NCBI RefSeq assembly: GCF_030915485.1
Contig: NZ_CP133266.1
Span: 3,724,001 to 3,788,000, forward strand
DNA: 64,000 bases
Direction: 5' to 3'
From: Neobacillus sp. PS3-40
GTDB lineage: Bacteria > Bacillota > Bacilli > Bacillales > Cytobacillaceae
Position 1 is the first letter of the stretch. Each line of letters begins with the position of its first letter. A program made the position numbers and the translations under genes. This document shows, piece after piece, positions 28,035 through 39,704 of the stretch. The notes beneath the pieces are model-generated. The model was not told the origin of the DNA. It was given only the letters and a program-made list of their open reading frames with translations, and did no database searches.

Positions 28035-28140
28035 AGCTAAGCAGAATTTCTATCCGTAAATTCTGTTAGCGCATAAGGGCAACTATGCCTAATCATCGCC
28101 CTTAGGGGCGTGGCTCGCCAATTGGCGAGTTTTCTTTACT
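28035..28140 (+). repeat. Dispersed palindromic repeat, copy A
   Basis: This 106-bp element is about 85-90% alike to copy C at 51845-51944 by eye and shares parts with copy B at 49322-49386. It starts with CAGAATTT/AAATTCTG (28042-28049/28058-28065), shares a GCGCATAAG-GCAACTA segment and the CGCCCTTAGGGGCG box, and ends with a perfect 16-base palindrome at 28114-28129 (CTCGCCAA/TTGGCGAG) followed by TTTTCTTT. The end can fold as an intrinsic terminator. It lies just downstream of the frr terminator and fills much of the 342-base frr-uppS gap. Confidence 0.85.
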
Positions 28141-28221
28141 GGGATTTTAGTTTTTAAAGAAGACTATTCTTAATACATTTTTATTTACATAGGCTTTTAT
28201 AGAGATATCTTTTTGCATTTT

Positions 28222-28230
28222 TGGTATGAT
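28222..28230 (+). promoter_or_regulatory. Possible extended -10 promoter of uppS
   Basis: TGG followed by TATGAT (28225-28230) resembles an extended -10 element in the frr-uppS gap. No good -35 box is found at the right spacing. It would start transcription about 100 bases before uppS. Confidence 0.45.
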
Positions 28231-28333
28231 AGTCACATGTGTACAAAGAATCTAACCCAATACATATCTAAAACAACAATGAAATTGTCTATTTTCGGAG
28301 GAAATGGATCACTTTATTTGGAGGAGCAATGTT

Positions 28334-29110
28334 ATGTTTAATAAAATAAAGCTGTGGAGGAAAACACAAAAACCTTCCACACTCCGAGACAGAATAGAAC
28401 AAGTTAAAAAGGCACAGATTCCGGACCATGTTGCCATCATTATGGATGGAAATGGTAGGTGGGCTAAAAAAAGGGCATTACCTCGGATTGCTGGCCACCA
28501 TGAAGGGATGAAAGTAGTCCGTAAAATTACAAAGTTGGCAAATGAACTTGGAATTAAGACATTAACCTTATATGCGTTCTCAACAGAAAATTGGAAGAGA
28601 CCAAAAAATGAAGTTGATTATTTAATGAAACTGCCAGAAGAATTTTTAGGATCCTTTCTTCCTGAATTAATTGAAGAAAATGTCCAAGTCCAAATGATGG
28701 GATATAAAGCAGAACTTCCATTACACACGTTGAATGCAATTGAAAAGGCAATTGCGGATACAAAAGAGAATAATGGACTCGTATTAAATTTCGCTTTAAA
28801 TTATGGTAGTAGAGCTGAAATCCTTGATGCGGTTAAATGCGTCTTAAATGATTGTAAAAGTGGTATAATAAATGAGAATGCATTAGACGAAAAAACATTC
28901 TCATCCTATTTAATGACTTCGGAAATGGCGGATCCTGACTTATTAATTCGGACAAGTGGAGAAATCCGCTTAAGCAATTTTATGCTCTGGCAGCTCGCCT
29001 ACACTGAATTTTGGTTTACAGATGTTTTGTGGCCGGACTTTTGTGCGGAGCATCTAATTGATGCAATTGAAGTTTTTCAAGGCAGGCAACGTAGATTTGG
29101 TGGAGTATAA
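28334..29110 (+). CDS. uppS: Isoprenyl (undecaprenyl) diphosphate synthase
   Basis: UppS makes C55 undecaprenyl diphosphate, the lipid carrier for peptidoglycan and teichoic acids, by cis-condensation of isopentenyl diphosphate. The catalytic Asp is D38 in IIMDGNGRWAKKR; the TLYAFSTENWKRP segment and RTSGEIRLSNFMLWQ with the conserved Arg residues follow. An upstream in-frame ATG (28304) sits only 2 bases after a GGAGG, while ATG 28334 has GGAGGAG 7 bases upstream and gives the usual 258 residues, so I prefer the latter. cdsA follows, as in B. subtilis. Confidence 0.97.
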   Translation: MFNKIKLWRKTQKPSTLRDRIEQVKKAQIPDHVAIIMDGNGRWAKKRALPRIAGHHEGMKVVRKITKLANELGIKTLTLYAFSTENWKRPKNEVDYLMKLPEEFLGSFLPELIEENVQVQMMGYKAELPLHTLNAIEKAIADTKENNGLVLNFALNYGSRAEILDAVKCVLNDCKSGIINENALDEKTFSSYLMTSEMADPDLLIRTSGEIRLSNFMLWQLAYTEFWFTDVLWPDFCAEHLIDAIEVFQGRQRRFGGV

Positions 29111-29226
29111 TCACATAATTGACCATTAGCATCTTTCCCATTGGCTATGCTAAAGCTCAATATAAAGCTCTAGTGCTAGTGGAATATTACTAGAGCTATA
29201 TGAAGAAAAAGGTGTTGACTTAATAG

Positions 29227-30015
29227 ATGAAGCAAAGAATTGTTACAGCAGTCATAGCAGCTGCAATCTTTTTACCGATTGTCTTTTTTGGTGGATTTCC
29301 ATTTGTGTTATTGACGTACTTACTTGCATCCGTTGGATTGTATGAACTATTAAAGATGAGAAAGCTTAGTATTTTCTCCATTCCTGGAATTTTGTCACTA
29401 TTGATGCTTTGGGTTATTCTATTCCCTAGCCAATATAATGATGCGCTTGTAACGTTTAATTATTCAAAAATAGAATTAGGAATTGCTCTAGTTTTATTGC
29501 TACTAACGTACTCAGTGATAACAAAAAATCGATTTTCTTTTGAAGATGTTTCCTTTATCATTCTTTCAGCACTCTATGTAGGAATGGGTTTTTATTTTTT
29601 CATTGATACACGCTTTGGTGGGCTCGTTTATATTTTCTATTCCTTATTTATAATATGGGCTACTGATTCAGGAGCATACTTTATCGGGAGAGCAATGGGG
29701 AAGAAAAAATTATGGCCTGAAATAAGTCCAAATAAAACTGTCGAAGGTTTTATTGGTGGAGTTGTATGTGCAGTGCTCATTGCCGTTCTGTTTGTTTTAT
29801 TTACAAATATTAATGCAACTATCTTTTCATTAATTGGGATCACAATTGTTCTTTCCATTTTCGGACAAATTGGTGACTTGGTTGAATCAGCCTTTAAGCG
29901 CCAGTTTAATGTGAAGGATTCAGGCAACTTCCTACCTGGTCATGGGGGAATACTTGATCGATTTGATAGTTTATTGTTTGTATTGCCTTTATTGCACTTT
30001 TTTCACTTGTTTTAA
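29227..30015 (+). CDS. cdsA: Phosphatidate cytidylyltransferase CdsA
   Basis: CdsA makes CDP-diacylglycerol, the precursor of the cell's phospholipids. The 262-residue protein has about eight membrane segments and the family signature from DSGAYFIGRAMGKKK through SPNKTVEGFIGG (about residues 142-180), then GQIGDLVESAFKR and GHGGILDRFDSL. A stop lies one codon upstream of the ATG, so this start is forced; the AAAGGTG site is rather far away (about 13 bases). A 116-base spacer with an 8-bp inverted repeat separates it from uppS. Confidence 0.97.
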   Translation: MKQRIVTAVIAAAIFLPIVFFGGFPFVLLTYLLASVGLYELLKMRKLSIFSIPGILSLLMLWVILFPSQYNDALVTFNYSKIELGIALVLLLLTYSVITKNRFSFEDVSFIILSALYVGMGFYFFIDTRFGGLVYIFYSLFIIWATDSGAYFIGRAMGKKKLWPEISPNKTVEGFIGGVVCAVLIAVLFVLFTNINATIFSLIGITIVLSIFGQIGDLVESAFKRQFNVKDSGNFLPGHGGILDRFDSLLFVLPLLHFFHLF

Positions 30016-30068
30016 TAGTTAAATGCCTTACTAGCTAAAATGCGTTTTCTTTTTGGGAGTGGAGCTTT

Positions 30069-31211
30069 TTGAAAAAGATAAGTTTATTGGGTGCCACTGG
30101 TTCAATTGGCATTCAAACATTGGATGTCATAAAATTACATCCGACAGAATTTACATTAGTAGCCATGTCAGTGGGGAAAAATATTGAATTAACTAGAAGG
30201 ATTATCATCGAGTTTCAACCAAAGCTTGTATCAGTAAAGGAAAAAGCTGACTTTGAAACATTGAAAGCTGAATTTCCACATACTAAGTTTTCATTTGGAG
30301 ACGAAGGAATAATTGAGGTAGCAGTTTATAAGCATGCTGAAATCGTCGTAAATGCTGTTCTTGGCAGTGTAGGCTTAAATCCCACTTTACAGGCAATTGA
30401 AAGTGGAAAGATCATTGCACTTGCAAATAAAGAAACGCTTGTGACTGCAGGTCATCTTGTCATGGATGCAGCCAAAAAATTCAATGTACCTCTTCTTCCT
30501 GTTGATAGTGAGCACTCAGCTATTTTCCAAGCCCTGCAGGGTGAGAAAATGAAAAATATTGAACGGCTCATCATAACTGCATCAGGGGGAAGTTTTCGAG
30601 ATCGAACGCGTCAAGAATTAAATGGTGTAACCGTAAAGGATGCTTTGAATCATCCCAATTGGTCGATGGGGGCAAAAATCACTATTGATTCTGCCACTAT
30701 GATGAATAAAGGATTGGAAGTCATTGAGGCTCATTGGCTCTTTAATATCCCCTATGAAAAAATTGATGTATTGCTGCACAAGGAAAGTATCATCCATTCT
30801 ATGGTTGAGTTCCAAGATAGCAGTATCATTGCTCAATTAGGTTCACCAGATATGAGAGTTCCCATCCAATTTGCACTAACCTACCCAGATCGGTTGCCGC
30901 TTCCTACATCAAAACGATTAAATCTGGCTGAGATTGGGAACCTGCATTTTCAAGAAATGGATTATGATCGTTTCCGCTGTTTACGTTTTGCGATTGAAGC
31001 AGGGAAAAAGGGCGGAACATTGCCAACAGTATTAAATGCAGCTAATGAAGTGGCTGTAGGGGCGTTTTTAGAGGGCAAAATCAACTTTTTACAAATAGAA
31101 GATTTGATTGAGGATGCGTTAAGCACTCATCAAAACATTGAAAACCCTAGCCTTGCTATTATTCAAGAGGTAGACAAAGAAACGAGACAATATGTACAAA
31201 CACGTATATAA
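30069..31211 (+). CDS. dxr: 1-deoxy-D-xylulose 5-phosphate reductoisomerase
   Basis: Dxr commits carbon to the MEP isoprenoid pathway by converting DXP to MEP with NADPH. The Rossmann motif GATGSIG is at residues 8-14; the substrate/metal region has [10 protein letters not shown] and [32 protein letters not shown] carries the catalytic residues (given here in family terms, about 193-216). The 380-residue length is normal. TTG start after GGGAGTGGAG. Its product feeds UppS, encoded two genes upstream. Confidence 0.98.
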   Translation: MKKISLLGATGSIGIQTLDVIKLHPTEFTLVAMSVGKNIELTRRIIIEFQPKLVSVKEKADFETLKAEFPHTKFSFGDEGIIEVAVYKHAEIVVNAVLGSVGLNPTLQAIESGKIIALANKETLVTAGHLVMDAAKKFNVPLLPVDSEHSAIFQALQGEKMKNIERLIITASGGSFRDRTRQELNGVTVKDALNHPNWSMGAKITIDSATMMNKGLEVIEAHWLFNIPYEKIDVLLHKESIIHSMVEFQDSSIIAQLGSPDMRVPIQFALTYPDRLPLPTSKRLNLAEIGNLHFQEMDYDRFRCLRFAIEAGKKGGTLPTVLNAANEVAVGAFLEGKINFLQIEDLIEDALSTHQNIENPSLAIIQEVDKETRQYVQTRI

Positions 31212-31336
31212 AAAAGCGTATGAGCCCAAGGAATAACGCTAGTAGGAATTCCAACATAAGGCTATGCAGCTCATGCTAGACATTATCAACGTTCCAAGCC
31301 TATACCAACTTATTTTAAAAAAAGGTGGTTTTATCT

Positions 31337-32596
31337 TTGACTACAGTTATTGCCTTTATTGTTATCTTTGGCGCACTTGTCTTCTTTCATGAATGGGGCC
31401 ATTTTATTTTTGCAAAAAGGGCAGGTATTTTATGTCGTGAATTTGCCATTGGATTTGGCCCAAAAGTATTTTCCCATAAGAAAGGGGAAACAACTTATAC
31501 CATTCGCTTATTGCCTATCGGTGGGTTTGTTCGGATGGCCGGAGAAGATCCTGAGATGGTTGAAATTAAACCTGGCTACCGTATCGGATTGTTATTTGAT
31601 GAGGCTAATCGAGTTAATAAGATTATCCTAAATAATAAAGAAAAGTTTCCAAATTGCCGTATCGTTGAAGTAGAACAAGTGGATATCGAAAAGGATCTTT
31701 TCATCAAAGGGTATCCAGAGGATGAAGAGGAGAAGCTACTAACTTTTCCGGTTAGTCCAACGGCCGTTACAATTGATAAGGGAGTTGAATCTCAGATTGC
31801 TCCCATTGATCGTCAATTTGCTTCAAAAACATTAGGTCAAAGAGCAATGGCTATTTTTGCTGGACCGATGATGAACTTTGTCCTAGCTTTTGTTGTATTT
31901 ATCATTATTGCTCTTTTGCAGGGTGTGCCAACCAATGATCCTAAATTGGGCGTTATTACTCCAGACGGTGCTGCAAAAGTAGCTGGCCTTAAACAAGGTG
32001 ATGTGGTCCAAAGTATTAATGGTTCAGAAATTTCAAGTTGGGCAGATGTAGTTGATATCATCCGTCATAGTCCTAATAAAAAACTCGATTTTACGATAAA
32101 TCGTAGCAACAAGGAAATAGAAATTCCGGTAACTCCGATTGAGAAAAAAGTCGAAGGTGAAAAAATTGGAATTATCGGAGTATATAGTCCTGTTGAAAAA
32201 TCCCCTTTACAAGCGATTTCTTCAGGTTTTAAAGACACAGTTTTTTGGACAAAGCAGATTTTTGTTATGTTTGAAAAATTAGTAACTGGTCAATTCTCGA
32301 TTAACATGCTCTCAGGTCCAGTTGGAATTTATGTTTCAACAGATACTGTTGTGAAATCTGGAATTTATTATTTAATGAAATGGGGAGCCATTTTAAGTAT
32401 AAACCTTGGTATTATGAATCTATTGCCAATCCCAGCCCTTGATGGCGGAAGGCTCATGTTTTTTGCAGTTGAAGCAGTGAGAGGGAAGCCAATCGATAAA
32501 CAAAAGGAAGGAATGGTCCACTTTATCGGATTTGCCCTACTGATGTTGTTAATGCTTGTTGTAACATGGAATGATATTCAGAGATTTTTTCTTTAA
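31337..32596 (+). CDS. rseP: Site-2 intramembrane zinc metalloprotease RasP/RseP
   Basis: RasP cleaves membrane-embedded anti-sigma factors and other short membrane peptides. The zinc motif H18-E-W-G-H22 lies in the first membrane segment, and the second metal site PALDGGRLMFF is near the C-terminus. A PDZ domain (about residues 190-275) separates them. The Trp in HEWGH, where HELGH is common, is a mild variation. A GTG at 31325 is in frame but lies inside the AAAAAAGGTGG ribosome binding site, so TTG 31337 is preferred (419 residues). A 110-base spacer follows dxr. Confidence 0.96.
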   Translation: MTTVIAFIVIFGALVFFHEWGHFIFAKRAGILCREFAIGFGPKVFSHKKGETTYTIRLLPIGGFVRMAGEDPEMVEIKPGYRIGLLFDEANRVNKIILNNKEKFPNCRIVEVEQVDIEKDLFIKGYPEDEEEKLLTFPVSPTAVTIDKGVESQIAPIDRQFASKTLGQRAMAIFAGPMMNFVLAFVVFIIIALLQGVPTNDPKLGVITPDGAAKVAGLKQGDVVQSINGSEISSWADVVDIIRHSPNKKLDFTINRSNKEIEIPVTPIEKKVEGEKIGIIGVYSPVEKSPLQAISSGFKDTVFWTKQIFVMFEKLVTGQFSINMLSGPVGIYVSTDTVVKSGIYYLMKWGAILSINLGIMNLLPIPALDGGRLMFFAVEAVRGKPIDKQKEGMVHFIGFALLMLLMLVVTWNDIQRFFL

Positions 32597-32621
32597 ATAA
32601 TTAGAGAGTTAAAGCAGTTTA

Positions 32622-32655
32622 GCCCCTGTTTAAAAAACAGGGGCATTCTATTCTA
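32622..32655 (+). terminator. Hairpin terminator after rseP
   Basis: GCCCCTGTTT (32622-32631) pairs with AAACAGGGGC (32635-32644) in a 10-bp stem, followed by a T-rich but interrupted ATTCTATTCT. It lies 25 bases after rseP and 37 bases before proS and may be only partly efficient. Confidence 0.65.
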
Positions 32656-32669
32656 AGTTGATTATATGA

Positions 32670-34385
<1,716 letters not shown>

Positions 34386-34390
34386 AACGG

Positions 34391-34424
34391 GACAGGTATC
34401 GTTTATGGACGGTACCTGTTTTTT
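34391..34424 (+). terminator. Intrinsic terminator after proS
   Basis: ACAGGTATC (34392-34400) pairs with GGTACCTGT (34411-34419), with one T-G wobble and a 10-base loop, followed by six T bases. It lies 6 bases after proS and ends the upstream transcription unit ahead of polC. Confidence 0.85.
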
Positions 34425-34467
34425 CTATTTATGCCTGTCGAATTTTCCCGAAACCAAGTATATTTTG

Positions 34468-34476
34468 TGATATAAT
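34468..34476 (+). promoter_or_regulatory. Extended -10 promoter of polC
   Basis: TGA followed by a perfect TATAAT (34471-34476) forms an extended -10 element. No clear -35 box is present 17 bases upstream. Predicted transcription starts about 50 bases before the polC ATG. Confidence 0.65.
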
Positions 34477-34532
34477 TGTCTTTTGAAGAAAATAGATATA
34501 ATAGCTCTTTGTAATAGAGGGGAGAGAAAACG

Positions 34533-37500
34533 ATGGATGATCAAGCCTTACTAAAAGAAGAAAAATTTCGATATTTGCTTGAGCAACTCGAATTAACAGA
34601 AGTAGCTGAAACAGTTTATTTTCAAAATGCCCAAATGGAAAAGGTGATTGTTGAAAAAAAGGCGAAGAAGTGGAATTTTCGTTTTCTATTTACAAATATA
34701 TTGCCTTACCTCCTATATGTCCGTTTTACCACTCAATTAGAAAAGACATTTTCACATATTGCAGATATTTCATATAAAATTAAAATCTCTGACCAAACCA
34801 TTTCATCTGAACTTGTACATGACTACTGGAATCGCTGTGTCCAGCAAATTGATGGAATTGCCCCGCCCCTTTTGAAACTGTTAAATGAACAATTTCCTGT
34901 TGTTCATGGAAATAAATTAACCATATCTGTTTGGAATGAAACAGAGGGCCTTGCGTTAAAACGTAAATATGGCAGTGTGATTTCGGATATCTATCAAACA
35001 TTTGGATTTCCGATGTTAGCAATTGAGACAGAACTAAAGACAGACGAGAAAAATGAAGAATACGAGCAATTTGTGATCGCGAAGCAGAAGGAAGACCAAG
35101 AACGCGCTCATCTTGCAACGATTGAGATGCAAAAGAAAGAAGCAGAAAAAGGAAGTAATACGAGTGATGGTTTAGATGGACCACTTATGATCGGTCTAAC
35201 GATCAAAGATGATGCTGATTACCGAAGTTTAATTGATATAGTAGATGAGGAAAGAAGAGTAGCTATCGAAGGATATATTTTCGAAGCAGAAACAAGAGAA
35301 CTTCGTAGTGGTCGTACTCTGTTAACATTTAAAGTAACGGATTACACAAGTTCAATTATGGTCAAAATGTTTTCCCGTGATAAAGAAGATGCAGCACTTT
35401 ACCAGCATGTTAAAAAAGGTATGTGGGTTAAAGTACGAGGCAGCATCCAAAATGATACATTTGTCCGCGACTTAATTATGATTGGAAATGACATCAATGA
35501 AATAAAGCCAGTTAGTCGAAAGGATACAGCACCGGAAAATGAAAAGCGTGTTGAACTTCATCTTCATACTCCCATGAGCCAGATGGATGCTGTAACACCA
35601 GTAAAAGACCTTATTGCCCAAGCAAAAAAATGGGGACATAAGGCAATCGCAGTAACAGACCACGCCATCGCACAATCGTTTCCTGAGGCTTTTAATGCTG
35701 GAAAACAGAATGATATAAAGATACTTTATGGGATTGAGGCAAATTTAGTCGATGATGGAGTTCCAATTGCTTATAATGAAGCACACCGACTCTTAGCAGA
35801 AGATACCTATGTTGTTTTTGACTTTGAAACAACAGGACTTTCGGCTGTTTACGATACCATTATCGAACTTGCAGCCGTAAAGATAAAGGACGGGGAAATA
35901 ATCGATCGTTTTGAGTCCTTTGCAAACCCACACCACCGCTTATCCGCAACTACGATTAACTTAACTGGAATTACAGATGATATGGTACAAAATGCTCCCG
36001 AAGTAGTAGACGTACTCAAGCGGTTTTATGATTGGTCTGGTAATGATGTACTTGTTGCGCATAATGCCTCTTTCGATATGGGATTTCTTAATGTGGGCTA
36101 TAAAGCAATAGGCTTTGAAAAAGCAAAAAATCCAGTTATTGATACACTGGAACTGGGACGTTTTCTATATCCTGAGCTGAAAAATCATCGTTTAAATACG
36201 TTGACAAAGAAATTTGATATCGATTTAACCCAACATCACCGTGCTATTTATGATGCTGAAGCAACCGGATATTTATTATTGAAAATGTTAAAAGATGCTC
36301 ATAATGTAGGAATTGAATTCCATGATCAATTAAATGATAACATGGGAAAAGGAAATGCCTACCAGCGCGCTAGACCATACCATTGCACGTTACTTGCCCA
36401 AAATGATGTAGGTTTGAAGAACATGTTTAAGCTTGTGTCTATATCCCACCTTGAATATTTTTACAGGGTACCGAGAATTCCAAGATCTGTTCTCCAAAAA
36501 TACCGTGAAGGAATTATTGTAGGTTCTGGTTGTAATAAGGGAGAAGTTTTTGAAGGAATGATGCAAAAATCACCTGAAGAAGTAGAGGCAGCCGCAAGCT
36601 TTTATGATTATCTTGAGGTTATGCCTAAAGCAATCTATGCTCCATTACTTGAAATGGAATTGATTCGAGATGAATTGGCACTTGAGGAGATCATCGGCAA
36701 AATTGTAAAACTCGGTGATAAACTAGGGAAACCAGTGGTTGCGACAGGAAATGTTCATTATCTTAATGAAAATGATAAAATTTACCGTAAAATTTTAATA
36801 AACTCACAGGGTGGAGCAAATCCGTTGAACCGGCATCAACTGCCGGATGTTCATTTTAGAACAACCAATGAAATGCTCGATGCCTTTTCTTTTCTAGGGA
36901 AAGATAAGGCAAAGGAAATAGTGGTGACAAATACCAATAAAATTGCAGATATGCTCGATTCAATCAAGCCAATTAAGGATGAATTATATACCCCAAGAAT
37001 CGAAGGCGCTGAAGATGAAATGCGCGAGATGAGTTATAAGATGGCACACAGCATTTATGGTGATCCACTTCCTGAAATAGTTGAAGCGAGACTTGAAAAA
37101 GAGCTTAAGAGTATCATTGGTCATGGTTTTGCGGTTATCTATTTAATCTCTCATAAACTTGTAAAAAAATCTCTTGATGATGGTTATTTAGTTGGTTCAC
37201 GTGGATCAGTTGGTTCTTCACTCGTCGCAACAATGACAGAAATTACCGAAGTAAATCCATTACCACCCCATTACATTTGTCCGAATTGTAAGCACTCAGA
37301 ATTTTTTGATGATGGTTCTGTAGGTTCTGGTTTCGACTTACCTGATAAAAATTGTTCTCAGTGTGGTGGAACATACCAAAAGGATGGTCATGATATTCCT
37401 TTCGAAACATTCCTTGGATTTAAAGGGGACAAGGTTCCAGATATCGATTTGAACTTTTCGGGGGAATACCAGCCACGTGCCCATAACTATACGAAGGTAC

Positions 37501-38858
37501 TTTTTGGGGAAGATAATGTGTTCCGTGCGGGAACGATCGGAACGGTAGCTGACAAAACTGCATTTGGTTATGTCAAGGCATATCAGCAAGATAACAATCT
37601 CCATTACCGTGGTGCAGAAATTGACCGTCTTGCAAAAGGTTGTACAGGTGTTAAGAGGACGACAGGACAGCACCCGGGGGGTATTATTGTTGTCCCTGAT
37701 TATATGGATATCTATGATTTTTCGCCCATCCAATTTCCTGCAGATGATCGAAATTCGGAGTGGAAGACAACTCACTTTGATTTCCATTCTATTCATGATA
37801 ATGTGCTAAAGCTTGATATTCTTGGCCACGATGATCCAACTGTTATTCGAATGCTCCAAGACCTAAGTGGAATGGATCCAAAAACGATTCCGACTGATGA
37901 TCCGGAGGTTATGAAAATCTTTAGTGGAACCGAATCGCTTGGTGTAACAGAAGAACAAATTATGTGTAAAACTGGAACGCTTGGCATTCCGGAATTCGGG
38001 ACAAGATTTGTTCGTCAAATGCTTGAAGATACAAAGCCAACTACTTTTTCGGAATTGGTTCAGATATCGGGCCTATCACACGGGACAGATGTTTGGTTAG
38101 GGAATGCCCAAGAATTAATTCAAAATAAGACTTGTAACTTAAGTGAAGTAATTGGTTGTCGGGATGACATCATGGTGTACCTAATCTATCAGGGTCTCGA
38201 ACCTTCGTTTGCTTTTAAAATCATGGAGTCAGTTCGTAAAGGAAAAGGCTTATCAGATGAAATGGAAGCTGAAATGAGAAAAAATGAAGTTCCAGAGTGG
38301 TATATTGATTCATGTAAAAAGATTAAATATATGTTTCCGAAAGCACATGCTGCAGCCTATGTTTTAATGGCTGTCAGAATTGCTTACTTTAAAGTCCATC
38401 ATCCACTTTACTATTATGCAGCCTATTTTACGGTAAGAGCTGATGATTTCGATATTGAAGCAATGTCTAACGGGTCTGAAGCGATTCGCGGGAAAATTGG
38501 TGAAATCAATTCCAAAGGCCTTGATGCATCAACGAAAGAAAAAAACTTATTAACCGTTTTGGAATTAGCTCTTGAAATGACGGAAAGAGGATTCTCATTC
38601 CAAAAGATTAATCTATACAAATCTTCTGCATCAGAGTTTATTATTGATGGAGATACGTTAATTCCACCGTTTAATTCAATTCCAGGCCTTGGGGCGAATG
38701 CAGCAGTCAGCATTGTTAATGCACGCAAAAACGGCGAATTCTTATCGAAAGAAGATTTACAACAGCGCGGAAAAGTATCTAAAACAATCCTTGAATATTT
38801 GGATAAACAAGGATGCCTAGGGGATCTTCCAGAACAAAATCAACTCTCATTATTTTAG
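34533..38858 (+). CDS. polC: DNA polymerase III alpha subunit, Gram-positive type (PolC)
   Basis: PolC is the main replicative polymerase of low-GC Gram-positive bacteria, with built-in proofreading. In the 1441-residue product, the order is N-terminal domain, OB fold (about 235-320), PHP domain ([15 protein letters not shown] near 340), DnaQ-type exonuclease inserted in it (D430 and E432 in DFETTG), more PHP, a zinc-ribbon-like CPNC...CSQC pair (about 915-948), and the palm with D970-x-D972 in [12 protein letters not shown]. The C-terminus ends in a probable clamp-binding peptide, QNQLSLF. Length and all catalytic residues are normal. GAGGGGAGAG precedes the ATG. Confidence 0.99.
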   Translation: MDDQALLKEEKFRYLLEQLELTEVAETVYFQNAQMEKVIVEKKAKKWNFRFLFTNILPYLLYVRFTTQLEKTFSHIADISYKIKISDQTISSELVHDYWNRCVQQIDGIAPPLLKLLNEQFPVVHGNKLTISVWNETEGLALKRKYGSVISDIYQTFGFPMLAIETELKTDEKNEEYEQFVIAKQKEDQERAHLATIEMQKKEAEKGSNTSDGLDGPLMIGLTIKDDADYRSLIDIVDEERRVAIEGYIFEAETRELRSGRTLLTFKVTDYTSSIMVKMFSRDKEDAALYQHVKKGMWVKVRGSIQNDTFVRDLIMIGNDINEIKPVSRKDTAPENEKRVELHLHTPMSQMDAVTPVKDLIAQAKKWGHKAIAVTDHAIAQSFPEAFNAGKQNDIKILYGIEANLVDDGVPIAYNEAHRLLAEDTYVVFDFETTGLSAVYDTIIELAAVKIKDGEIIDRFESFANPHHRLSATTINLTGITDDMVQNAPEVVDVLKRFYDWSGNDVLVAHNASFDMGFLNVGYKAIGFEKAKNPVIDTLELGRFLYPELKNHRLNTLTKKFDIDLTQHHRAIYDAEATGYLLLKMLKDAHNVGIEFHDQLNDNMGKGNAYQRARPYHCTLLAQNDVGLKNMFKLVSISHLEYFYRVPRIPRSVLQKYREGIIVGSGCNKGEVFEGMMQKSPEEVEAAASFYDYLEVMPKAIYAPLLEMELIRDELALEEIIGKIVKLGDKLGKPVVATGNVHYLNENDKIYRKILINSQGGANPLNRHQLPDVHFRTTNEMLDAFSFLGKDKAKEIVVTNTNKIADMLDSIKPIKDELYTPRIEGAEDEMREMSYKMAHSIYGDPLPEIVEARLEKELKSIIGHGFAVIYLISHKLVKKSLDDGYLVGSRGSVGSSLVATMTEITEVNPLPPHYICPNCKHSEFFDDGSVGSGFDLPDKNCSQCGGTYQKDGHDIPFETFLGFKGDKVPDIDLNFSGEYQPRAHNYTKVLFGEDNVFRAGTIGTVADKTAFGYVKAYQQDNNLHYRGAEIDRLAKGCTGVKRTTGQHPGGIIVVPDYMDIYDFSPIQFPADDRNSEWKTTHFDFHSIHDNVLKLDILGHDDPTVIRMLQDLSGMDPKTIPTDDPEVMKIFSGTESLGVTEEQIMCKTGTLGIPEFGTRFVRQMLEDTKPTTFSELVQISGLSHGTDVWLGNAQELIQNKTCNLSEVIGCRDDIMVYLIYQGLEPSFAFKIMESVRKGKGLSDEMEAEMRKNEVPEWYIDSCKKIKYMFPKAHAAAYVLMAVRIAYFKVHHPLYYYAAYFTVRADDFDIEAMSNGSEAIRGKIGEINSKGLDASTKEKNLLTVLELALEMTERGFSFQKINLYKSSASEFIIDGDTLIPPFNSIPGLGANAAVSIVNARKNGEFLSKEDLQQRGKVSKTILEYLDKQGCLGDLPEQNQLSLF

Positions 38859-38886
38859 TTGAAACCTTGTTATATAGCTATTTCAT

Positions 38887-38915
38887 TTGCATATCAATAA
38901 TGGTTATGTTATAGT
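38887..38915 (+). promoter_or_regulatory. Promoter of the rimP-nusA-infB operon
   Basis: TTGCAT (38887-38892), a 17-base spacer and TATAGT (38910-38915) with an upstream TG (38907-38908) make a good sigma-A promoter with extended -10. It starts 29 bases after the polC stop; no terminator separates polC from it. The leader would be about 130 bases. Confidence 0.8.
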
Positions 38916-38949
38916 TTTATTGGAAATACTAAGAAATACTCTCGTGTTC

Positions 38950-38995
38950 AAGAGTGGGGAAACCCACTCTTTCGTATTGTATCCGGTTTTTTTTT
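38950..38995 (+). terminator. Leader hairpin before rimP, candidate NusA-dependent attenuator
   Basis: AAGAGTGGG (38950-38958) pairs perfectly with CCCACTCTT (38963-38971) around a GAAA tetraloop. An interrupted U-rich stretch follows, then nine T bases at 38987-38995. A hairpin with a broken U tract is the form expected of a NusA-dependent terminator. NusA autoregulation through the ylxS(rimP)-nusA leader has been reported in B. subtilis; its conservation here is inferred. Confidence 0.65.
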
Positions 38996-39054
38996 GTTGA
39001 CTTTCCGTTAAAAACGATAAATAGGGGTTTGTGAGTTCGTAAAGGAGGGTAAGC

Positions 39055-39525
39055 ATGAGCAAGGTAACGGAAGTGGTAGAGGGTCTTACTGCACCGATTT
39101 TAACTGAGCTTGGTTTAGAATTAGTTGAAGTTGAATATGTAAAAGAAGGAAAGAATTGGTTTCTTCGGGTTTATATTGATAAAGAACTCGGAGTTGATAT
39201 TGAGGATTGTGGAGTTGTTAGTGAAAAATTAAGTGAAAAACTTGATGAGCTAGATCCTATACCTCATAACTACTTTCTTGAAGTATCTTCTCCAGGTGCA
39301 GAACGTCCACTAAAAAAAGAAAAAGATTTTGAAAAAGCGATTGGAAAAAATGTATTTGTAAAAACATACGAGCCTATCGATGGTGAAAAAGCCTTTGAAG
39401 GTACATTACTGAATTTCGAGGGCAATACAGTGACAATTGAAGTGAAAATTAAAACCCGAAAAAAAATTGTTGTCATTCCATATGAAAAAGTAGCTAATGC
39501 CCGGTTGGCTGTAAGCTTCTCATAG
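39055..39525 (+). CDS. rimP: Ribosome maturation factor RimP
   Basis: RimP (YlxS) assists maturation of the 30S subunit. The 156-residue protein has the two expected domains: an N-terminal alpha/beta domain with [20 protein letters not shown] split around residues 17-38 and [15 protein letters not shown], then [14 protein letters not shown], and a C-terminal SH3-like domain ending in [15 protein letters not shown]. The ATG follows AAAGGAGGGT. It is the first gene of the nusA-infB operon. Confidence 0.97.
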   Translation: MSKVTEVVEGLTAPILTELGLELVEVEYVKEGKNWFLRVYIDKELGVDIEDCGVVSEKLSEKLDELDPIPHNYFLEVSSPGAERPLKKEKDFEKAIGKNVFVKTYEPIDGEKAFEGTLLNFEGNTVTIEVKIKTRKKIVVIPYEKVANARLAVSFS

Positions 39526-39704
39526 GAAAAAGGGATTGCCAATGGTAGCTCTGAAAAAGAGATTGAGGCCCGAACAGTAGTTGTTTTTAAGGGACCAAAG
39601 CTACCTCGGGTGAACTAAGCTTCTTGTACTAAACAGTTGTCGATCTTAAAGTAATATACTTTATCATAACGAACAAAGAATAAAAAGTAAGGGGGATATG
39701 TCAG

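Noticed and set aside
34780-35184. Antisense open frame of 134 codons in the 5' part of polC
   Set aside because: No start signals or recognisable product; fully overlapped by polC.
37338-37796. Antisense open frame of 152 codons inside polC
   Set aside because: It is opposite the invariant polymerase core of PolC, so codon constraint there explains the lack of stops.
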